Below are positions 8,741 to 12,345 of a stretch of 12,345 nt of DNA, piece by piece. The translations under genes were made by a program, and so were the position numbers. The stretch's first letter is position 1, and every line of letters starts with the position of its first letter. Origin of the DNA: Deltaproteobacteria bacterium (GTDB taxonomy: Bacteria > Desulfobacterota > Desulfobacteria > Desulfobacterales > Desulfatibacillaceae); NCBI GenBank assembly GCA_019308705.1, contig JAFDHW010000027.1, positions 1-12,345 on the forward strand. Reading direction: 5' to 3'. The notes under the pieces were generated by a model. The model did not search any database. It worked only from the letters and a program-made list of their open reading frames with translations, and was not told the origin of the DNA.

Positions 8741-9231
8741 TGAAGCCGAAACGACTGCACACCGCCGCCTGCCCGCTGTTGGTCCTTGTGCTGGTCTTCT
8801 CCCTTTCCGCCTGCGGGGAGCAGGCGCCCAAACTTATGGTGGATCTTCCCAAGGACGTGCCCCTTTCCGGGTGCACGCCGGAGGGGACCTTCTTTCTCCA
8901 CGACTCCATGGTGCAAAACCTGGGGGGCGGGAAGCCTCGGCTGGTCTCCGGGGTCACGGAATGGGAGCCCAGGGACATGACCAAGAAAGGGGACTACTGG
9001 GTGTTCACCTGCCGGGACCGCAAGGACCGCGAACTGTGGGACTTCTACCATCCTTTCGAAATCGAATACCAGTTCCGCGTGGGCCGCGAAAAAGCCATGC
9101 CCAACCAGGAATTCTACCGCCTGGCCGTGTTCGGCCCGGACGACGTCGTCTTCCGCCCGGACCTAGGCTTCGTGTTCGAGACGCTGCCCCAGGACAACCC
9201 CTACATCCAGGCCGCCCAGGGACGCGAATAG
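8740..9231 (+). CDS. Lipoprotein of unknown function, second of a paralogous pair
   Basis: A 163-residue predicted lipoprotein. Its signal sequence has a basic start (MKPKR), a hydrophobic core and a lipobox LSAC with C25, followed by glycine. The mature part shares LPKD-x-P, the EGTFFLH segment, T-x-W-x-x-RD-x-x-KKGDYWV, and an EIEYQFRVG segment with the preceding protein, at the same spacing. The two therefore arose by duplication and have diverged strongly. I do not recognise the family. The ATG at 8740-8742 overlaps the previous stop (TGATG), implying translational coupling and perhaps a joint complex. The reading frame stays open upstream to 8308, but that part is only a shadow of the first lipoprotein gene. 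It is the last gene of the run; a strong hairpin starts 15 bases after its stop. Confidence 0.85.
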   Translation: MKPKRLHTAACPLLVLVLVFSLSACGEQAPKLMVDLPKDVPLSGCTPEGTFFLHDSMVQNLGGGKPRLVSGVTEWEPRDMTKKGDYWVFTCRDRKDRELWDFYHPFEIEYQFRVGREKAMPNQEFYRLAVFGPDDVVFRPDLGFVFETLPQDNPYIQAAQGRE

Positions 9232-9245
9232 CCGCGTTGGAATGA

Positions 9246-9274
9246 CTGCCGGCGTACCGGAGGTACGCCGGCAG
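9246..9274 (+). terminator. Perfect 13-bp hairpin ending the plus-strand run
   Basis: CTGCCGGCGTACC (9246-9258), loop GGA, then the exact complement GGTACGCCGGCAG (9262-9274). It lies 15 bases after the last plus-strand stop in a convergent gap. The following T content is modest (CTATTCCGCTTTT), so it may stop transcription weakly on its own, or mainly protect the 3' end. Its symmetry lets it act on either strand. Confidence 0.6.
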
Positions 9275-9355
9275 CTATTCCGCTTTTCCCCCTTCCCGCA
9301 AACCCGCCTCCCGGCCACCCAACCCCACCCCAGGGGAAGACGAAGCATTCCCGAA

Positions 9356-9410
9356 GCAAAAGGTTTTTGCGGCGGGAGGGGGAGAATCTTTTTTCAAAAG
9401 AGCTTCCCCC
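9356..9410. repeat. Paired-hairpin element in the convergent gap
   Basis: Two neighbouring stem-loops. The first is GCAAAA, loop GGT, TTTTGC (9356-9370). The second spans 9378-9410: GGGGGA pairs with TCCCCC, then a G-T wobble and two mismatches, then TCTTTT pairs with AAAAGA around loop TTC. This design, a small A/T-T/A hairpin followed by a G-run/C-run hairpin with an A/T inner stem, resembles intergenic repeats I associate with Desulfovibrio-type genomes. From this position it may be the terminator for the minus-strand thi4-thiE-ceramidase genes. Only one copy lies in the window, so repeat status is inferred. Confidence 0.45.
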
Positions 9411-9442
9411 ACGGCCGCTTTTCATCCACCACGTTCCCTCCC

Positions 9443-11464
9443 TTACGTTGGAGGGCGGGGGACGAATTCCATGGAGTAGAGGGGGGGAGCGTGGCCGCCG
9501 GTGAGGATGACGAAGCGGCAACGGGAGTTGGCGGGTCCGCGGGGATTGTGCCAGCGGGCTTCCCAGATGGCCCTGGGTTCGTCCTTTGCGTGTTTGGCCA
9601 AGCGGATGGAGATTTCCTCGCCTTCGTCGTCCACGGGCTGGTGGTCGATGACCAGGGGCTGCCAGTCGCCGCCTTTTTTGCGGATTTCGATCTTGACCAG
9701 GGGGCGGTCCAGGGGCAGCCCCCCGGGGGGGGCGTCGCGCCAGGAGAAGCACAGGCAGGGTTCGTCCTCGTCGGTTTCCCACAGGGGCGGGCCCAGGGCG
9801 GTGGGCCGGGGACGGCCGTTTTCCCGGGGCTTGGGCCAGTACCGGGCCGGGGACAGGGGAAAGGTGAACGTGTCTGGAAAGGGGCGGCCGGGCTTTCCCT
9901 TGACCAGGGAGTTTACGGCCCGGGCGGCGTGGGCGGCCAGGAACGGCTGGGTGTCGGGCCCGTAAAGGGTGTGGCCGCCCTCGTAGTATTGCATGGAGTA
10001 TTCTTCGGGGGTGGTGACGTATCCCCAATAGCCGTTGGCGCAGCTTATGCAAACAACCTGCGGAGGCTCCCTGCGCGTGGTTTCCGGGAAGGCGCGGCGT
10101 GCCCGCTCCTGGATGCGCAGCCCGGCCTGGCAGGAGATCTCGAAGGGCAGGGGCAGAAACACGGTGTCCTGGATGTGCAGGACCTGGAGGAACAGGCGGC
10201 GGGGGAAGTCCCCTGTGCGGAGGAAAAGGGGCTGGAATACGCCGCCGGCCACGCGCTTGGCGCCCTGGCCGGAGCCCGTGAACACGCGCTTGGGCCACCC
10301 GGGAGCGAAAAAGGGCAGGTGCCGGAGGATGGGGGTGGACCGGGTGGTGGATCCGGCGGTCAAGGCCAGGCCCACGGCCGGGCGCGAAAGCTCGAACTCC
10401 TCCACCCGGGGGCTTTTCTGGACGTTGAATTCCTCGGCCCAGACCCTTATCCGCGCTTTCTTGCTCAGGTCTCCCTCCAGGGAGAAAAACAGGCGGGCGG
10501 CCTTGTGGCCGATCTTTTCACCCAGGCGGCGGGCCTCGGCGAACCCGCCGTCCTCCCCGGGCAAAAACCGGGGGGTGGTGTCGGCGTGGGTGTGGTTGGC
10601 CGCGGCATGGACGAATTCCCAGGGCGGGTCCACGCGTTTTTTCACCCGCCTGGCCAGGTAGCGCTCCACGGTGGCGAAGATGTCGCCGTTGTAGAGCCGG
10701 TTCTTGGGGTCCAGGGCCGTGGGGTGGATGGAAAAGGCGGAGAACGCGGCCCGGGGGTAAAAGGTTCCATCTTCGGCCCGGCAGTCTATGCGCACAAGGT
10801 GCATCCAGGGGTTTACCCCGGCGATTTGGGATGTTTCCTCCAGGATGTAGCGATTCTGGGCCAGGGCCCCGGGGCTTCGGTTTACCGCCACGCCGGGCAC
10901 GCGGATGCGGCCGGAGGCGAGTCTGGCGGGCTTCGCGTCCTTGAAGGCGTCGGTGATCACCCGGGCGAGTTTGTTGCTCAAAAAGCGGTACAGGTCTTGG
11001 TCGAATCCCGGCGCGCCCGAGGCGAAGGCGTTGTAGAACACGGACTCGAAGAAGTTGCCGGGGGCGGAGTGGGTGTGGGTGCCGCAGACCATGAGGCCGG
11101 CCAGGTCCACGTCGGTGGTTCCGGCCACCAGCTCGGCCACCCGGTGATGGAGCAGGGTGGAGCCGGAGAGAAGGTCGCACACCACCAGGGCCACGGGGCG
11201 GCCCTTGGCGGGCCGAAGGTAGATGGCCCGGGCCTTGAGCCGGGTGCGCACGCCCTCGCCCGGGCGGCCCATGAGGGAGTATCCGGCCATGGGCAGGCCG
11301 GGCGGGGGCGTGATGTCCACCACGGCCGCCCCGGCGCACACCACGCCGTTGGCGGTGGGCTCGCGGGGGACCCGCCGCTTGACGGTCACCACGATGCGAC
11401 TGGACAGCCTCTTTAGGACCGCCCGCCTGGAAAGCCCCCAAACATGGGCTTTCGTGTCGCTCAT
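9443..11464 (-). CDS. Neutral/alkaline ceramidase family protein, atypical
   Basis: A 673-residue member of the neutral ceramidase family, zinc amidases that split the N-acyl bond of ceramide. Family marks are GAAVVDITPPPGLPMAGYS (45-63), CGTHTHSAPGN (127-137) with zinc-type histidines, FSIHPTAL (244-251, H247), GYWGYVTTPEEYSMQYYEGG (478-497) with the Glu/Tyr zinc-ligand region, LYGP (500-503), and a C-terminal beta-rich domain from about 570. Two features are unusual. No hydrophobic signal peptide is visible, although known bacterial members are secreted; an SRRAVLK stretch at 12-18 looks Tat-like but lacks a hydrophobic core. The segment around 291-299 reads HTHADTTPR where the family has GD-x-SPN, so the catalytic Ser seems replaced by T297. 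The ATG at 11462-11464 has GGAGG at a rather long spacing of 11. The true substrate is unknown. Confidence 0.85.
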   Translation of the reverse strand: MSDTKAHVWGLSRRAVLKRLSSRIVVTVKRRVPREPTANGVVCAGAAVVDITPPPGLPMAGYSLMGRPGEGVRTRLKARAIYLRPAKGRPVALVVCDLLSGSTLLHHRVAELVAGTTDVDLAGLMVCGTHTHSAPGNFFESVFYNAFASGAPGFDQDLYRFLSNKLARVITDAFKDAKPARLASGRIRVPGVAVNRSPGALAQNRYILEETSQIAGVNPWMHLVRIDCRAEDGTFYPRAAFSAFSIHPTALDPKNRLYNGDIFATVERYLARRVKKRVDPPWEFVHAAANHTHADTTPRFLPGEDGGFAEARRLGEKIGHKAARLFFSLEGDLSKKARIRVWAEEFNVQKSPRVEEFELSRPAVGLALTAGSTTRSTPILRHLPFFAPGWPKRVFTGSGQGAKRVAGGVFQPLFLRTGDFPRRLFLQVLHIQDTVFLPLPFEISCQAGLRIQERARRAFPETTRREPPQVVCISCANGYWGYVTTPEEYSMQYYEGGHTLYGPDTQPFLAAHAARAVNSLVKGKPGRPFPDTFTFPLSPARYWPKPRENGRPRPTALGPPLWETDEDEPCLCFSWRDAPPGGLPLDRPLVKIEIRKKGGDWQPLVIDHQPVDDEGEEISIRLAKHAKDEPRAIWEARWHNPRGPANSRCRFVILTGGHAPPLYSMEFVPRPPT

Positions 11465-11489
11465 GGGAGAGTTCGCCTCCGGTTCGCCG

Positions 11490-12119
11490 TCAACGGTACG
11501 ACCGCCACAGGTCCATGAGTTCCCGGATGGCTGTCCGGGGTTCGGCGGCGGCGTTCACCGCCCGGACCACCGCGAAGTTCTTCGCCCCCTGTTCGAGCAC
11601 CCGGGGCAGGTTGTCCGCGTTGATACCGCCGATGGCCACGGTGCAAAGCGGCGAGGAGCGCACGATGGCCCCCATGCGGGAAAGCCCCAGGGTGGGGTCC
11701 GGCTTTTCCTTGGTGGGGGTGGCCCATACCGGCCCCACTCCCACGTAGTCCGGCGAAAGGGCGCGGGCCGCGCGCTCCTGCTCTTCGTCGTGGGTGGACA
11801 GGCCGAAGATCTTGCCACGCTCCGGCCACAGCTCCCGGGCCCGGGCAAGGCCCATGTCCTCCTGGCCCAGGTGCACGCCGTCGGCTCCCGCTTCCCTGGC
11901 CACGTCCACGAAGTCGTTCACGATGAACAACGTGCCCGTGCCCCGGGTGATCTGGCGGAGCTCCTGGGCGGTGACGAGCACCTCGGCCGGGGGGACGTTT
12001 TTCATGCGCAGCTGGAGAAACCGCACGCCCTCGGCCACGGCCGCCTCGGCGCAGGCGCGGTACCCGGCTGCCGGGTCGGTGAGGATGAGGTACAGGCCGA
12101 ACGCGTCGGAGGAATCCAT
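11490..12119 (-). CDS. thiE: Thiamine phosphate synthase
   Basis: Couples HMP pyrophosphate with the thiazole phosphate to give thiamine phosphate. The 209-residue TIM-barrel protein has LQLRMKN (36-41), the IVNDFVDVA pyrophosphate/magnesium region (67-74), GADGVHLGQEDM (78-89), GLSTHD (106-111), DYVGVGPVWATPTK (124-137) and VAIGGINADNL (161-171). Length is normal for ThiE. The ATG at 12117-12119 is chosen over a frame open to 12302, because the upstream part is basic, low-complexity shadow sequence of the preceding gene. GGAGG lies four bases upstream of the ATG, and TGATG overlaps the thi4 stop. Co-transcription with thi4 is nearly certain. The phosphate-binding loop reads AVVRAVN where AVVSAI is common; I do not read this as inactivating. 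Confidence 0.95.
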   Translation of the reverse strand: MDSSDAFGLYLILTDPAAGYRACAEAAVAEGVRFLQLRMKNVPPAEVLVTAQELRQITRGTGTLFIVNDFVDVAREAGADGVHLGQEDMGLARARELWPERGKIFGLSTHDEEQERAARALSPDYVGVGPVWATPTKEKPDPTLGLSRMGAIVRSSPLCTVAIGGINADNLPRVLEQGAKNFAVVRAVNAAAEPRTAIRELMDLWRSYR

Positions 12120-12345
12120 CAGTCCTCCAGGTCCTTCAAGATGATTCCCGCGAGCTTTTCGCCGCTTTTGAACATGCCGCCGAAGATGGGGCCCATGCGA
12201 AAGCCGCCGGCCACGTTGTTGGCGGCCATACCCGAGGCGTACAGGCCCGGGTAGATGCGTCCGGTGGCCTCCACGGTGCTTTGTTCGCCCTTTTCCACCC
12301 ACATGGGCTTTTCGCCCTCCACCTTGCCCGAGGGGGTGGAGAGGC
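12119..12345 (-). CDS. thi4: Thiazole synthase Thi4 family, C-terminal fragment (runs off right edge)
   Basis: About 75 C-terminal residues of a protein that continues past the right edge. The segment [18 protein letters not shown], then [17 protein letters not shown], is the characteristic FAD-binding end of Thi4 (ADP-thiazole synthase). In anaerobes this enzyme builds the thiazole ring from NAD and glycine with external sulfide. The residue that decides between catalytic (His) and suicidal (Cys) forms is outside the window, so the type cannot be told here. The stop at 12119-12121 shares one base with the thiE start, which supports a thiamine operon. Another flavoprotein family is possible but less likely given the GMAAN and MGPIFGGM motifs. 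Any TPP riboswitch would be upstream, outside the window. Confidence 0.87.
   Translation of the reverse strand, partial: LSTPSGKVEGEKPMWVEKGEQSTVEATGRIYPGLYASGMAANNVAGGFRMGPIFGGMFKSGEKLAGIILKDLED

Noticed and set aside
9242..11416. Very long plus-strand open frame (724 codons)
   Set aside because: It is antisense to the ceramidase-family gene, is Gly/Ala/Val-rich, begins inside the terminator hairpin and has no ribosome binding site. It is open only because of high GC content.
11411..11431. Tat signal in the ceramidase homologue (SRRAVLK)
   Set aside because: The twin-arginine pattern is present, but no hydrophobic segment or cleavage site follows; the next residues are again strongly basic.
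12120..12302. N-terminal extension of the thiE frame
   Set aside because: Basic, low-complexity sequence that shadows the thi4 end; ThiE homology starts right after the ATG at 12119, which has a good ribosome binding site.

Overview
The window reads as a GC-rich bacterial chromosome. Family content and style (gyrB with a proteobacterial-type insert beginning at the window edge, dnaN followed directly by gyrB, Thi4-type thiazole synthesis, an osmolyte-type glycosyltransferase/phosphatase pair, and a paired-hairpin repeat in a convergent gap like those I associate with Desulfovibrio-type genomes) suggest an anaerobic deltaproteobacterium, most likely near Desulfovibrionales. That placement is inference; no rRNA or clear taxonomic marker is present.

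Layout. (1) Positions 1-2856, minus strand: dnaN (sliding clamp) and the first 573 codons of gyrB, joined by a TAATG stop/start overlap. (2) Positions 2857-3153: an unusually AT-rich, homopolymer-rich gap holding a terminator for the gene to its right, a hairpin with a U-tract in the dnaN leader, and perhaps the dnaN promoter or part of an origin. dnaA is not next to dnaN. (3) Positions 3154-4713, minus: a DUF4301-type protein whose motifs resemble sugar-nucleotide pyrophosphorylases. (4) Positions 4714-4975: a divergent promoter region with a good sigma70-type promoter facing right. (5) Positions 4976-9231, plus: a compact five-gene run made of a GT-A glycosyltransferase related to glucosyl-3-phosphoglycerate synthase, a mannosyl/glucosyl-3-phosphoglycerate phosphatase, a long DapA-type aldolase, and two tandem paralogous lipoproteins, ending in a perfect 13-bp hairpin. 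(6) Positions 9232-9442: a convergent gap with three hairpins. (7) Positions 9443-12345, minus: the C-terminal end of thi4, then thiE (overlapping TGATG), then a neutral-ceramidase-family protein 25 nt downstream.

How they work together. The dnaN-gyrB pair is replication housekeeping. The glycosyltransferase plus phosphatase form a complete two-step route to a glycosylglycerate compatible solute: transfer of a sugar to 3-phosphoglycerate, then dephosphorylation. This suggests salt or osmotic adaptation; the sugar (glucose or mannose) cannot be told from sequence. Thi4 and ThiE give the thiazole half and the coupling step of thiamine synthesis. The ceramidase homologue follows thiE closely but has no obvious link to thiamine. 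It lacks a visible signal peptide and appears to carry Thr where the family has its catalytic Ser.

The most interesting items are the atypical ceramidase homologue, the nucleotidyltransferase-like signature in the DUF4301 protein, the divergent glycosyltransferase with a long extra C-terminal region, and the paralogous lipoprotein pair.
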